From Bradyrhizobium sp. (lineage in GTDB: Bacteria > Pseudomonadota > Alphaproteobacteria > Rhizobiales > Xanthobacteraceae), in contig NZ_JACRMG010000024.1 of assembly GCF_016219575.1 (NCBI RefSeq), positions 1 to 52,856 on the forward strand: 52,856 bases of DNA, read 5' to 3'. Positions 9,439 to 18,860 of this stretch are shown here, in pieces. The notes under the pieces are model-generated. The model had not been told where the DNA came from, did not search any database, and saw only the letters and a list, made by a program, of their open reading frames with translations. The position numbers and the translations under genes are program-made. Numbering within the stretch: position 1 is the first letter of the stretch; every line of letters begins with the position of its first letter.

Positions 9439-9488
9439 GGGCATGATCTCGTTCCGGGAACCGGTCTCCACTTCCCGGGATCATGCCC
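9439..9488. repeat. Dispersed palindromic repeat, GATCATGC family, copy 1
   Basis: The outer arms GGGCATGATC (9439-9448) and GATCATGCCC (9479-9488) are perfect inverted copies. The core contains TTCCGGGAACCGGTCTCCACTTC. A second copy of the same design is at 41718-41766, with the core AAAACCGGTTTCCACCCTTC. The type is familiar from Bradyrhizobium intergenic regions. Confidence 0.7.
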
Positions 9489-9512
9489 TCTCTTTGCTTC
9501 GGGCGTGAAGCC

Positions 9513-11351
9513 CTATGCCACCGCCCGATCGCGATACATGGCATCGATTTCGGCGGCGTAACGCTTGTTCACGAAGCTGCGCTTCAGCTTCATGGTCGGC
9601 GTCAGTTCCTCGTCCTCGGGCGTCAGCTGGCGCTCGATCAGGTAGAATTTCTTGATGGTCTCGACGCGGGCAAAGTTGGCGTTGACCGCCTCGATCTCGC
9701 GCTGGATCAAATCCTGGATCTCGGTGGCGCGGCACAGACTCGCGTAGTTGGTGAAGGGGATATTGTGGTCCTGCGCGAACTTCTCGACGTTCTCCTGGTC
9801 GATCATGACGAGGCAGGTCAGAAACGGCCGCTTGTCGCCGATCACGACCGCGTCCGAGACGTAGGGCGAGAACTTCAGCTGGTTCTCGATCTCCGACGGC
9901 GTGATGTTCTTGCCGCCGGAGGTGATGATGATGTCCTTCATCCGGTCGGTGATCTTGACGAAGCCTTCGTTGTCTATCGCACCGACGTCGCCGGTGTGCA
10001 GCCAGCCATTGGCGTCGATCGTCTCGGCCGTCTTCTCCGGCTGGTTCAAATAGCCCATGAACAGGAAGTCGCCCTTGATCAGGATTTCGCCTTCCGGCGA
10101 GATCTTGACCTCGCCCCATGGCACCGACGTACCGACCGATCCGAGCTTGATGCGCTCGGTCGGCATCAGCGTGGCGACGCCGCAGTTCTCGGTCTGGCCG
10201 TAGACCTCGCGCATGTCGATGCCGAGCGCGAGGTACCAGCGGATCAGGTCCGGCGAGATCGGCGCGGCGCCGGTGAAGGCGATGCGGCAGCGATCGAGCC
10301 CGAGCATCCGGCGCATGTTGCGGAACACCAGCCAGTAGGCGAACTGGTTGGCGATGCGCAGGCCCAGCGACGGCGTCTCGCCCTCGAGCCGGCAATCGGT
10401 CATGCGGTTGCCGATCGCGAGCGCCTTCGAATACATCCACTTCTGGAAGTTGGTCGCGTCCTTCAGCGCGATGGTGATGCCGGAATAGAATTTTTCCCAC
10501 ACCCGCGGCACCGCGAGGAAGGCGGTCGGCTGCACCTCGCGCAGGTTGTCCGGCACGGTTTCCGGGCTCTCGGCGAAGTTCATCACCGAGCCCAGCGCCA
10601 TCGAGATGTAATAGCCGCCGACCCGCTCGGCGACGTGGCACAGCGGCAGGAAAACCAGCCGCTCCTCCGCGTCGGTCGACGGGAACAGGTCGTTGGCGTG
10701 ACGCATCTGGTGGGTGACGCTGCGGTTGGAATGCATCGCGCCCTTGGGCGGACCGGTCGTTCCCGAGGTGTAGACCAGGATGGCGAGATCGTCGGAGCGG
10801 CGGCTGCCGATCATCTCGTCCCACAGTTCCGCACGACCCTGCTCGTGGTTCTGTCCGAGCGCCATGAATTCGGCGAGCGACAGCACCATCGGATCGGTGA
10901 AGCCGGACAGCCCCTCCATGTCGAAGATCACGATCTTTTCCAGCGTCGGACAACGCGAGCGGCAGGTCAGGACCTTGTCGAGCTGCTCCTCGTCCTCGAC
11001 GAACACGACGCGGGTGCGGGAGTCATTGATGAGATATTCGACCTGCGCGGTGGAGTCGGTCGGATAGATGCCGGAAGAAACGCCGCCGGCACACAGGATG
11101 CCCATGTCGGCATAGACCCATTCGGGCACGGCGTTCGCCAGAATCGAAGCCACGTCGCCCGGCCGAAAGCCGATTGCGTGCAGCGCGTAGGCGATGTCCT
11201 TCGATATCTGCAGCCATTGCCGCCAACTGGTCGGCTGCCAGATGCCGAACTTCTTCTCGCGGACCGCGGGCTTGTCGCCGCGCTTTTCCACGGCAAGCAC
11301 AAAGCTCCTTGCGATCGTGTCGGCCACCGTCAGCACTGCCGCTCCGGCCAT
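9513..11351 (-). CDS. AMP-forming long-chain acyl-CoA synthetase (FadD15-like)
   Basis: A 612-residue cytoplasmic ligase that activates a carboxylic acid to its CoA thioester via an acyl-adenylate. The ATP loop YTSGTTGPPKG is at 194-204. The VYGQTENCG motif, the HTGDVGAIDNEGFVKITDR hinge region and the C-terminal LTPTMKLKR with its likely catalytic lysine are all present. Overall length fits the long-chain / AMP-ligase group. It lies between livF and the solute-binding protein gene on the same strand, so uptake and activation of one substrate are probably coupled. The substrate cannot be read from the sequence; fatty, dicarboxylic and aromatic acids all remain possible. Confidence 0.88.
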   Translation of the reverse strand: MAGAAVLTVADTIARSFVLAVEKRGDKPAVREKKFGIWQPTSWRQWLQISKDIAYALHAIGFRPGDVASILANAVPEWVYADMGILCAGGVSSGIYPTDSTAQVEYLINDSRTRVVFVEDEEQLDKVLTCRSRCPTLEKIVIFDMEGLSGFTDPMVLSLAEFMALGQNHEQGRAELWDEMIGSRRSDDLAILVYTSGTTGPPKGAMHSNRSVTHQMRHANDLFPSTDAEERLVFLPLCHVAERVGGYYISMALGSVMNFAESPETVPDNLREVQPTAFLAVPRVWEKFYSGITIALKDATNFQKWMYSKALAIGNRMTDCRLEGETPSLGLRIANQFAYWLVFRNMRRMLGLDRCRIAFTGAAPISPDLIRWYLALGIDMREVYGQTENCGVATLMPTERIKLGSVGTSVPWGEVKISPEGEILIKGDFLFMGYLNQPEKTAETIDANGWLHTGDVGAIDNEGFVKITDRMKDIIITSGGKNITPSEIENQLKFSPYVSDAVVIGDKRPFLTCLVMIDQENVEKFAQDHNIPFTNYASLCRATEIQDLIQREIEAVNANFARVETIKKFYLIERQLTPEDEELTPTMKLKRSFVNKRYAAEIDAMYRDRAVA

Positions 11352-11447
11352 GCTTGCTTCCTCCCTCTCGTAAACCCTCTCCCCGTCCGCCGGCTGAAGC
11401 CGGTCTTGTCCGCGGGGGCCGGGGCTGAATCTAGCGCCAAGTCCTTC

Positions 11448-12227
11448 TTAACGCCACGTTTTCTTCTTCTTCCAGCGCCGCTCACCCCGGGCGCCGGCTT
11501 CCTTGGCGCCAAGGTAGAATTCCTGGATATCCTGCGAATTCATCAGCCGCTCGCAGGTGTCGTTCATGACGACGCGGCCGATCTCCAATACATAGCCGTA
11601 ATGCGCCGTTTCCAGCGCCACCTTGGCGTTCTGCTCGACCAGCAGGATGGAGGTACCCTGCTCCTCGTTGACGCGCTTGATGATGGTGAAGATCTCCTTC
11701 ACCAGGATCGGCGACAGGCCGAGCGACGGCTCGTCCAGGAGGAGCATGGTCGGCCGGTTCATCAGGGCGCGACCGATCGCCAGCATCTGTTGCTCGCCGC
11801 CGGAGAGCTGTCCCGCCGGCTGATTGATGCGCTCCTTCAGCCGCGGGAAGTAGCCGTAGACCATGTTGAGGTCTTGGGCGACGCCGTCGCGGTCCTTGCG
11901 CGGATAGGCCCCCATCATCAGATTCTCGCGCACCGTCAGGAACGGGAACACCTCGCGTCCCTCCGGCACGTGCGACAGCCCCATGCGCACGATCTTGTCG
12001 GCCTCCATGCGCTGGATCGGCTTGCCCATGAACTCGATGGAACCCTTCAGGGGATCGAGGATGCCGGAGATGGTCTTCAGCACCGTGGTCTTGCCGGCGC
12101 CGTTGGCTCCCAACAGCGTGACGATCCGGCCGCGCGGCACTTCGAGGCTGATGCCCCGGATCGCCATGATCGGCCCGTAATAGCTCTCGATGTTGCTGAT
12201 CTTGAGGATGACGTCGGTAGCGCTCAT
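11448..12227 (-). CDS. livF: ABC transporter ATP-binding protein, LivF-type
   Basis: The 259-residue ATPase carries Walker A GANGAGKTT (40-48), the signature LSGGE (141-145) and Walker B MLLLDEP (161-167). The ATG at 12227 is chosen because GAGGA lies 7 nt upstream; a longer in-frame start at 12263 would overlap livG. The C-terminus has a short basic tail (RRWKKKKTWR). It pairs with LivG to power the LivHM permease. The gene symbol denotes the family; the substrate may not be branched-chain amino acids. Confidence 0.92.
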   Translation of the reverse strand: MSATDVILKISNIESYYGPIMAIRGISLEVPRGRIVTLLGANGAGKTTVLKTISGILDPLKGSIEFMGKPIQRMEADKIVRMGLSHVPEGREVFPFLTVRENLMMGAYPRKDRDGVAQDLNMVYGYFPRLKERINQPAGQLSGGEQQMLAIGRALMNRPTMLLLDEPSLGLSPILVKEIFTIIKRVNEEQGTSILLVEQNAKVALETAHYGYVLEIGRVVMNDTCERLMNSQDIQEFYLGAKEAGARGERRWKKKKTWR

Positions 12228-12240
12228 GGCATCGTCCTCA

Positions 12241-12999
12241 TCAAGCGCCCAGATACGCCGCAACGACGTCGGGATGGCTCTGCACCTCGGAAGGCGAGCC
12301 CATCGCCAGCACCTTGCCGTAGTTCAGCGCGATCACGCGGTCGGAGACGCGGTTCACCAGACTCATGTCGTGCTCGACCATCAGCACGGTGATGCCGAGC
12401 TCGCTCTTCATGTCGCGTATCCAGAACGACATGTCGTCGGTCTCTTCCACGTTCAGTCCCGACGACGGTTCGTCGAGCAGGATCAGCTTCGGCTCGGAGC
12501 ACAGCGCACGCGCCAGCTCGATCACCTTGCGCACGCCGTAAGGCAGGCCCGAGATCAGCTTGTCCCGATAGGGCTCGAGATCGAGGAACTCGATCACCTG
12601 CTCGACGCGGCGACGATGCAACTTCTCGCTCGCCCGCACGCTGGGCATGAACAAGAGCTCCTGCCACAGGCTGGTGGTGGAGTGACGGTGACGGCCGACC
12701 AGGAGGTTGGACAGCACGGTCGCATTCTCGAACAGCTCGATGTTCTGGAAGGTGCGGGCAATCCCGAGTCCGGCTATGTCGTAGGCCGGCTGGTGGGTGA
12801 TGTCCTGATCCTCGAAGAAGATCTTGCCGTGGGTCGGCGGATAGATGCGCGAGATCAGGTTGAAGATCGAGCTCTTGCCGGCCCCGTTGGGGCCGATGAT
12901 GGAGAGGATCTCGCCCTTCTCGACGGCGAAGCTGACGGAATCGACCGCCTTCAGGCCGCCGAAATGCAGCGAGAGGTTTTCGGCCCGAAAATAGCTCAT
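12241..12999 (-). CDS. livG: ABC transporter ATP-binding protein, LivG-type
   Basis: A 252-residue ATPase with Walker A GPNGAGKSS (36-44) and Walker B LILLDEP (172-178). The signature segment reads LPYGVRK (152-158) instead of LSGGQ, as is usual in LivG proteins. The start codon overlaps the end of livM by 4 nt, and the stop is 13 nt before livF, so the three are translationally linked. Role: the second ATPase of the Liv-type importer at the inner membrane face. Confidence 0.92.
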   Translation of the reverse strand: MSYFRAENLSLHFGGLKAVDSVSFAVEKGEILSIIGPNGAGKSSIFNLISRIYPPTHGKIFFEDQDITHQPAYDIAGLGIARTFQNIELFENATVLSNLLVGRHRHSTTSLWQELLFMPSVRASEKLHRRRVEQVIEFLDLEPYRDKLISGLPYGVRKVIELARALCSEPKLILLDEPSSGLNVEETDDMSFWIRDMKSELGITVLMVEHDMSLVNRVSDRVIALNYGKVLAMGSPSEVQSHPDVVAAYLGA

Positions 13000-14147
13000 C
13001 GGTTCCGCTCCGATTTCACGTAGATCTTCTGCCGCTTGAAGGTGGCGCGCTTGTAGAGCGGGAACAGCTGGAAGAAGAGCTTGATCTTCAGCCAGCGGCC
13101 GTAGAGCCCGAGCGGCTCGAACAGCACGAACACCACGATGATGAAGCCGTAGATCGCGCCCTTAAGGCCGTTGGCCGAAGCAAAGGCTGCGACGCTGCTC
13201 TGGATATTCGATGCGGTAGCCTTGCTGGCGCCCAACGCCGACGCGCTGCCGGAGATGATGCCGGGCATATCGTCCTTGAGATAGGTCAGGAACGGGTCGA
13301 TCATGACGAGGAAGATCGCGCCCAGCACCGCGCCGTGCAGGCTGAACGTGCCGCCGATCAGGATCACGATGATGAACTCGATCGAGAGCAGCAGCGTGAA
13401 CATTTCCGGCGAGATGAAGGTGAGCTTGTGCGCGAACAGGGCACCGGCAAAGCCGGTGATCGCCGCCGAGATCGCGAACGACTTCACCTTGTAGAGCGCG
13501 ACATTGACGCCCATGCTGCGCGCCGCGGTCTCGCTGTCGCGGATCGCGATGAAGGCGCGGCCGGTCGGCGAACGCAGCAAATTGAGCGTGCCGATGATGG
13601 TCAGGATCAGGAAGCCCAGGCAGAGGAAATAGAAGGAAGGACTATCGCGCGGAATCATCAGGCCGAACAACGACAGCGTCTTCACCCGCATGCCCTCGTT
13701 ACCATGGGTCACGCTTTCCCAGCGCGCCAGGATTTCCTCGACGATGAAGGCGAAGGAGATGGTCGCAATGACGAGATAGATGCCCTGCAGCCGCAGCGCC
13801 GGAAAACCGACCAGCGCGCCGATTACGCCGGTCAGCAGGCCGGCGGCGAGGAAATACACCGGGAACGGCACATTATACTGCTGCAGATAGGCGGCCGTGT
13901 AGGCGCCGATCGCCAGGAACGCGGCGTGGCCGAGGGAGGCCTGACCGGTGAAGCCGGAGAGGATCATCAGCCCCACGCCGACGGTGGCGTAGATGCAGAC
14001 GAACACCAGCTGGCTCATGATGTAGCTGGAGAGCACGAAGGGCGCGATCGCGAGCAGCACCAGCAGCGTGCCGTAGGTCCAGACATAGCCGGAATGCGGG
14101 AACAGCCGGATGTCGTCTTCGTAGTCGGTCTTGAAGATGAAACGCAT
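12996..14147 (-). CDS. livM: ABC transporter permease, LivM-type
   Basis: A 383-residue polytopic inner-membrane protein. The hydrophobic segments begin at about residue 25 (TYGTLLVLLAIAPFVLSSYIM), and the family motif GLMILSGFTGQASLGHAAF is at about 58-76. The cytoplasmic coupling region RAFIAIRDSETAARSMGVN fits EAA-like loops of this family. It has a basic C-terminal extension (KRATFKRQKIYVKSERNR). It lies 9 nt after livH and overlaps livG by 4 nt. Confidence 0.92.
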   Translation of the reverse strand: MRFIFKTDYEDDIRLFPHSGYVWTYGTLLVLLAIAPFVLSSYIMSQLVFVCIYATVGVGLMILSGFTGQASLGHAAFLAIGAYTAAYLQQYNVPFPVYFLAAGLLTGVIGALVGFPALRLQGIYLVIATISFAFIVEEILARWESVTHGNEGMRVKTLSLFGLMIPRDSPSFYFLCLGFLILTIIGTLNLLRSPTGRAFIAIRDSETAARSMGVNVALYKVKSFAISAAITGFAGALFAHKLTFISPEMFTLLLSIEFIIVILIGGTFSLHGAVLGAIFLVMIDPFLTYLKDDMPGIISGSASALGASKATASNIQSSVAAFASANGLKGAIYGFIIVVFVLFEPLGLYGRWLKIKLFFQLFPLYKRATFKRQKIYVKSERNR

Positions 14148-14156
14148 GGCGGTTCC

Positions 14157-15032
14157 TCAAACCTTCTTGCGCACGTGATGGCCGAACAGGCCTTCGGGCT
14201 TGAGCAGCAGCACCGCCAGCAGAACGATATAGGGCGCGACGTCCTTCCACCCCTGGGGCAGGTAGAAGCCGGCCATGCTTTCGATCACGCCGATCAGCAC
14301 ACCGCCGACCAGGGCGCCGGGAATCGACCCGAACCCGCCGAGCACGGCCGCCGGAAACGCCTTCAGCCCCAGCACGAGGCCGACATTGGAATGGACGAAG
14401 GTGATCGGCGCCAGCAACACGCCGGCCGTGCCGGCAACCGCGGCGCTGATCGCCCACACGATGGACACCACGCGCTTGACCGGGATGCCCATGTAATAGG
14501 CGGCGAGCATGTTTTCCGAACTCGCCCGCATCGCGGTGCCGAGCGTCGTGCGATTGAAGAAGAGATATAGAAGTGTGCAGAGGATCACCGTAGCTGCGAT
14601 GACCGAGAGTTTGTCATGCGCCAGCACCAGCGAGCCGATTTTCAGCACGCCCTGGCTGAACGGGGTATCGATCTTGAGGTCGTCGGTGCCCCAGATGATG
14701 CCGGCCATCGAGCGCAGGAAGAAGCCAAGCCCGATCGTCACCATGATGATGGAGAATTGTGGGTAGCCGAGGATCGGACGCACCACCACGCGCTCGGCCA
14801 CCATGCCGAACACCGCCATCGCGGCAACCGCGCAGGCAAAGCCGAACCAGTAATTGAAGCCGAGCATGCTGATGAAGGTGAAGCCGAAGAACCCGCCCAG
14901 CATCATCAGGTCGCCCTGGGCAAAGTTAACGACCTCGGTCGCCTTGTAGATAAGGACGAAACCGAGCGCGATCAGGCCGTAAACGCAGCCGAGCGCAATG
15001 CCACTCACCAGCTGCTGAACGAAGTCCAGCAT
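14157..15032 (-). CDS. livH: ABC transporter permease, LivH-type
   Basis: A 291-residue inner-membrane permease. The ATG at 15032 follows GGGAGGG with a 6-7 nt gap; the longer in-frame start at 15116 adds a non-conserved polar leader. Family motifs include IALGCVYGLIALGFVLIYKATEVVNFAQGD near the N-terminus and GLKAFPAAVLGGFGSIPGALVGG near the C-terminus. As the first gene of the run it should be close to the promoter, in the 275-nt region shared with the divergent ABC exporter genes. Confidence 0.92.
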   Translation of the reverse strand: MLDFVQQLVSGIALGCVYGLIALGFVLIYKATEVVNFAQGDLMMLGGFFGFTFISMLGFNYWFGFACAVAAMAVFGMVAERVVVRPILGYPQFSIIMVTIGLGFFLRSMAGIIWGTDDLKIDTPFSQGVLKIGSLVLAHDKLSVIAATVILCTLLYLFFNRTTLGTAMRASSENMLAAYYMGIPVKRVVSIVWAISAAVAGTAGVLLAPITFVHSNVGLVLGLKAFPAAVLGGFGSIPGALVGGVLIGVIESMAGFYLPQGWKDVAPYIVLLAVLLLKPEGLFGHHVRKKV

Positions 15033-15306
15033 TAAATCCCTCCCCCGATACGACGGCGATTCTTGGAAGACCGCCTTTTTCGTATCTTGTGTCCACACGC
15101 TACGGCGTCTTGGCACGCCGATTTGCCCTCCGGCGGGCCGCGGCTATACAGCCCTAAAGCCCTGATCCCTGTCAACAAACCTTGGTTGCCCCCGGCACTT
15201 GCTTCTTGCGGAGAAATGCCGCAGCCCGCCGAATTGTTAATCATTGCGGCAAGGCGATTCACCGCGCCGAAATATCTTTCTGTCCATGGTCTGTAACGAA
15301 GCGGAC

Positions 15307-16065
15307 ATGGATTTTCCGATGACGATCGCCGAAGCCGCTCTGGAAGTGCGAGGGTTAACCAAGCGTTTTGACCGCCCGGCGGTCGATGCGCTCGATCTCG
15401 CCGTCCGCAGGGGCGAATTTTACGCGCTGCTCGGCCCCAACGGCGCGGGCAAGACCACCACGCTGCGCATGGTGGCCGGCCTGCTGCGGCCCGATGCCGG
15501 CTCGGTGTCGATCCTCGGCATCGATGCGCTCGCCGATCCCGTCGCCGCCAAGCAGACGATGGCGTGGGTCTCCGACGAGCCGATGATCTACGACAAGCTG
15601 ACGCCACTGGAATATCTCGAATTCGTCGCCGGCCTCTGGGGCATCGACGCAGCATCGGCCGAGGCTTCCGCACACGAACTGCTCGCCTCGCTCGGCCTCG
15701 GCCCGCATCTGCACGAACGCTGCGAAGGGTTTTCCAAGGGCATGCGCCAGAAGGTGGCGCTGGCGGGCGCGCTGGTGCACGACCCCCGGCTCATCATTCT
15801 CGACGAGCCGCTCACCGGCCTCGACGCGTTGTCGGCGCGCCACGTCAAGGGCCTGCTGCAGGCGCGCGTACGCGCCGGCTGCACGGTCATCATGACCACG
15901 CACATTCTCGAGGTCGCCGAACGCATGGCCGATCGCATCGGCGTCATCGCCGCCGGCCGCCTGGTCGCGGAGGGAACGCTCGACGAGTTGCGCCAGCGCA
16001 ACGGCCGCGACGACACCCTGGAAGACATGTTCATTGCGCTGGTCGACGAGGCTGCCGCGGCATGA
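15307..16065 (+). CDS. ABC-2 type exporter ATP-binding protein
   Basis: A 252-residue ATPase of the drug/antibiotic exporter type: Walker A GPNGAGKTT (43-51), signature FSKGMRQ (142-148), Walker B LIILDEP (162-168), then the TTHILEVAERMADRIGVI switch region. Several starts are possible (15286, 15307, 15319); 15307 is chosen by family alignment rather than by a strong ribosome-binding site. The stop codon overlaps the ATG of the next gene (ATGA), so the two subunits are co-translated. The exported substrate is unknown. Confidence 0.85.
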   Translation: MDFPMTIAEAALEVRGLTKRFDRPAVDALDLAVRRGEFYALLGPNGAGKTTTLRMVAGLLRPDAGSVSILGIDALADPVAAKQTMAWVSDEPMIYDKLTPLEYLEFVAGLWGIDAASAEASAHELLASLGLGPHLHERCEGFSKGMRQKVALAGALVHDPRLIILDEPLTGLDALSARHVKGLLQARVRAGCTVIMTTHILEVAERMADRIGVIAAGRLVAEGTLDELRQRNGRDDTLEDMFIALVDEAAAA

Positions 16066-17588
16066 GCTCCGCAAGCAGCCTGTCCTGGTTCGTCCGGCAC
16101 GAGGTGCGGCTGGCCTGGCGCGAATGGATCGCCATGCTCACCGGCGGCCGCCGCGGCCGCAAGCGCGCCGCGATGATCGGCCTCGTTGTATTTGCCGCCA
16201 TCATGCATCTGCCGGCCTACGCCGTGATCGGCCGCTTCGCCGGCCTCGAGATGCCGCTCGACAAGACCTCGCTGATCGTGATGACCGCCACCATCGCACT
16301 CGCCTGGGCCTTGATGCTGTCGCAGGCCATCGAATCGGTGACGCGGGTGTTCTACGCCCGCGCCGATCTCGATCTGATCATGTCCTCGCCGGTGCGGCTG
16401 ACCAATATCTTCTCCGTCCGCATCGCCGCCATCGCGCTCTCCGTCACCTCGATGGCGCTGCTGTTCGCGGCGCCCTTCGTCGACGTGCTCGTCATCAGCG
16501 GCGGTGCACGGTGGCTCGCCGCCTTTGCCGTCGTCATCGCGATCGGACTTTCCGCAGTCGCCGTCGCCATTGCCGTGACGCTGATCCTGTTCCGCCTGAT
16601 CGGCCCGGGCCGCACGCGGCTGGTCGCGCAGATCCTTGCCGCCGTCGTCGGCGCCGGCTTCGTCATCGCGCTTCAGGTCGCCGCCATTCTCTCCTACGGC
16701 ACGCTGTCCCGATTCGCGGTGCTGACTTCCGATGCCGCCGCCGGCTTCGCGCCCGGCCCCGACAGCCTGCTGTGGTGGCCGGCCCGCGCCGCGCTCGGCG
16801 ATCCCGAGGCGCTGTTGCTCCTGCTCGCGGGCAGCCTCGTCATGCTCGGCGCGGTGATGGCGATCTTCTCGCCGCGCTTTGCCGATACCGCCATCGGCGT
16901 TTCCGGAAGCCACGCCTCGGCCCGCGCAAGCCAGCACGCCAATCCCTTCCGCAACGGCTCGCGCCAGCAGGCGCTGCGGCGCAAGGAGTTCGTGCTGCTC
17001 AAGCGCGATCCCTGGCTGATGTCGCAGAGCCTGATGCAACTGCTCTATCTGGTGCCGCCGGCGCTTCTGCTGTGGCGCGGCTTCTCCGACAGCTCCGCCG
17101 CGATCATGCTGGTGACGCCGGTGATGGTGATGGCGGCCGGCCAGCTCGCGGGCGGCCTCGCCTGGCTCACCATCTCCGGCGAGGATGCGGCCGATCTGGT
17201 TGCGACTGCGCCGTTGCCGCCCGTCAGCGTCGTCAGAGCCAAGATCGAAGTGGTGCTGATCGCGATCGCCGCGATCTTCGCGCCGCTGGTTGCTGCGCTT
17301 GCCCTTGCGTCCCCCATTCAGGCGGCGATCACCGCGCTCGGCGTGATCGTGGCAACGGTATCGGCCACTGCGATCCAGCTCTGGTTCCGCGTGCAGGCCC
17401 GGCGCAGCCAGTTCCGCCGCCGCCAGACCTCCTCGCGCATCGCGACCTTCGCGGAGGCGTTTTCCTCGATCGGCTGGGCCGCCACATCAGCACTGGCGCT
17501 GGCCGCGCCGTTCGCCGCAGGCATCAGCGGCGTCCTGACCGCGGCCATCATGGCCGTCACCTGGAAGATCAGCCCGCGGCGGGAGTGA
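16062..17588 (+). CDS. ABC-2 type exporter permease
   Basis: A 508-residue membrane protein with about ten or more hydrophobic segments. It starts MSSASSLSWFVRHEVRLAWREW, typical of large ABC exporter permeases. It overlaps the ATPase gene at ATGA and so forms a two-gene transporter. A hydrophilic central loop (about residues 285-310: SHASARASQHANPFRNGSRQ) separates two membrane halves. I see no specific substrate signature. Long open frames in other phases across this region are GC-driven shadows. Confidence 0.8.
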   Translation: MSSASSLSWFVRHEVRLAWREWIAMLTGGRRGRKRAAMIGLVVFAAIMHLPAYAVIGRFAGLEMPLDKTSLIVMTATIALAWALMLSQAIESVTRVFYARADLDLIMSSPVRLTNIFSVRIAAIALSVTSMALLFAAPFVDVLVISGGARWLAAFAVVIAIGLSAVAVAIAVTLILFRLIGPGRTRLVAQILAAVVGAGFVIALQVAAILSYGTLSRFAVLTSDAAAGFAPGPDSLLWWPARAALGDPEALLLLLAGSLVMLGAVMAIFSPRFADTAIGVSGSHASARASQHANPFRNGSRQQALRRKEFVLLKRDPWLMSQSLMQLLYLVPPALLLWRGFSDSSAAIMLVTPVMVMAAGQLAGGLAWLTISGEDAADLVATAPLPPVSVVRAKIEVVLIAIAAIFAPLVAALALASPIQAAITALGVIVATVSATAIQLWFRVQARRSQFRRRQTSSRIATFAEAFSSIGWAATSALALAAPFAAGISGVLTAAIMAVTWKISPRRE

Positions 17589-17661
17589 TGCACGTCGGTT
17601 TCGCCCTCGCGCTTCCGGCATTCTTGCTCTATCTTTCCGGCTCAGCGTTGCGAGGCTTTGC

Positions 17662-17913
17662 ATGACGAAAATCACTATCAGCGCAAAGGGCCAAATCTTG
17701 CTGAGCGACGACATGCTCGAACATTTGGGCCTCGTTGCGGGTGGAAGAGTTGTCGCAAGCAAACTGCCCAATGGGCGGATCGAATTCAAAGCTGAATGCC
17801 AGACAGGCAAAATCACAGACATCTTCGGCGCACTGAAGGGCCACAGTCGCCGGTCATTATCGATTCGACGAATAGGCCAAGTCTCAACTCGAGGATGGGC
17901 CGGCGCGCGATAG
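17662..17913 (+). CDS. AbrB/MazE/SpoVT-type antitoxin, apparently orphan
   Basis: An 83-residue protein beginning MTKITISAKGQILLSDDMLEHLGL, the swapped-hairpin AbrB DNA-binding fold found in VapB/MazE-like antitoxins. The C-terminus LSIRRIGQVSTRGWAGAR resembles the LSI-x-EI...RGWAG tail that such antitoxins use to wrap their PIN toxin. No PIN-domain gene follows; the 95 nt after the stop lead directly into a metallohydrolase gene. The tail has substitutions at otherwise acidic positions (RR for the usual EE/DE), as expected if toxin binding is no longer selected. It could still autoregulate or act in trans. Confidence 0.7.
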   Translation: MTKITISAKGQILLSDDMLEHLGLVAGGRVVASKLPNGRIEFKAECQTGKITDIFGALKGHSRRSLSIRRIGQVSTRGWAGAR

Positions 17914-18008
17914 GATTGCAATTCGATCACGCGACGAACTGCCGTCATGACGGCCACCGGATTCGGCGATAGAGTGGCCGAAGACATCCCTTCGGGAATG
18001 GGCCAATC

Positions 18009-18818
18009 ATGTCGAGATTGATCGCCGCGCTTGCCCTGCTTTGTCCATTCGTCACGTCGGCCTTGGCGCAGACCCCGCAGCGCAGCGAGTGCCTGGCGAT
18101 GGCAAGCGCGCCGCGCGCGGTGCCGGTGAGCTATCGCCTCGCCGCCAAGGCCGAGGATGTTGTCATCACCTATGCCGGCCATTCCACCTACTACATCGAC
18201 ACGCCGCGCGGCGTGCGGATTGCGACCGATTTCAGCGGCGCCTATCATGCGCCCGGCCGGCTGCCCGACGTCGTCACCATGAACCGGGCGCACAGCACGC
18301 ATTTCACGCTGTATCCCGATCCGAAGATCCCCCACGTCCTGCACGGCTGGAGCGACGGCGGCAAGGCGGCGCATGTCGATCTGCGTCTCGGCGACGCCTA
18401 TATCCGCAACGTCACCACCGACATCCGCCGCTACTATGGCGACTTCGCCGGCGGCGACATGATCCGGGACGGCAATTCGATCTTCATCTTCGAGGCCGCC
18501 GGGCTGTGCATCGGCCATCTCGGCCACCTCCACCACAAGCTCGACGAAAGTCACTTTGCCCAGATCGGCCGCATCGACATCCTGATGGTGCCGATCGACG
18601 GCACCTACACCATGTCGCTCGACGGCGTCTCCGAGATCACAAAACGCCTGCGCTCTTCCGTGGTGCTGCCGATGCACCGCTTCGCCACCCCGCTCGACGA
18701 GTTCATGCAGAAGATCGGCCAGCAATTCGAGATCGACCGGCGCAGCGAACGCTCCTTGAAGATTTCTCGCGACAGCTTGCCAACGATGCCTACGGTGATC
18801 ATTCTCGACGGGGTGTGA
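18009..18818 (+). CDS. Exported metallo-beta-lactamase-fold hydrolase (UlaG-like)
   Basis: A 269-residue protein with a signal peptide ending TSALAQ (about residue 21). The core has the UlaG-like layout: TYAGHSTYYIDT with His58, a second histidine pair in MNRAHSTHF (His95, His98), IGHLGHLHH (His170, His173), and a final PMHRF. The canonical HxHxDH is altered to AHSTHF, so metal loading and activity may differ from typical members. No substrate is evident. It sits 43 nt before an amidohydrolase gene on the same strand and may share its transcript. Confidence 0.7.
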   Translation: MSRLIAALALLCPFVTSALAQTPQRSECLAMASAPRAVPVSYRLAAKAEDVVITYAGHSTYYIDTPRGVRIATDFSGAYHAPGRLPDVVTMNRAHSTHFTLYPDPKIPHVLHGWSDGGKAAHVDLRLGDAYIRNVTTDIRRYYGDFAGGDMIRDGNSIFIFEAAGLCIGHLGHLHHKLDESHFAQIGRIDILMVPIDGTYTMSLDGVSEITKRLRSSVVLPMHRFATPLDEFMQKIGQQFEIDRRSERSLKISRDSLPTMPTVIILDGV

Positions 18819-18860
18819 GACGCGCCGTCCAGGCAATAATGACAACGTCGGGGAGTGAGA

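Noticed and set aside
9483..12392. Plus-strand open frame of about 970 codons
   Set aside because: Antisense shadow of the acyl-CoA ligase and livF genes, which carry full catalytic motifs.
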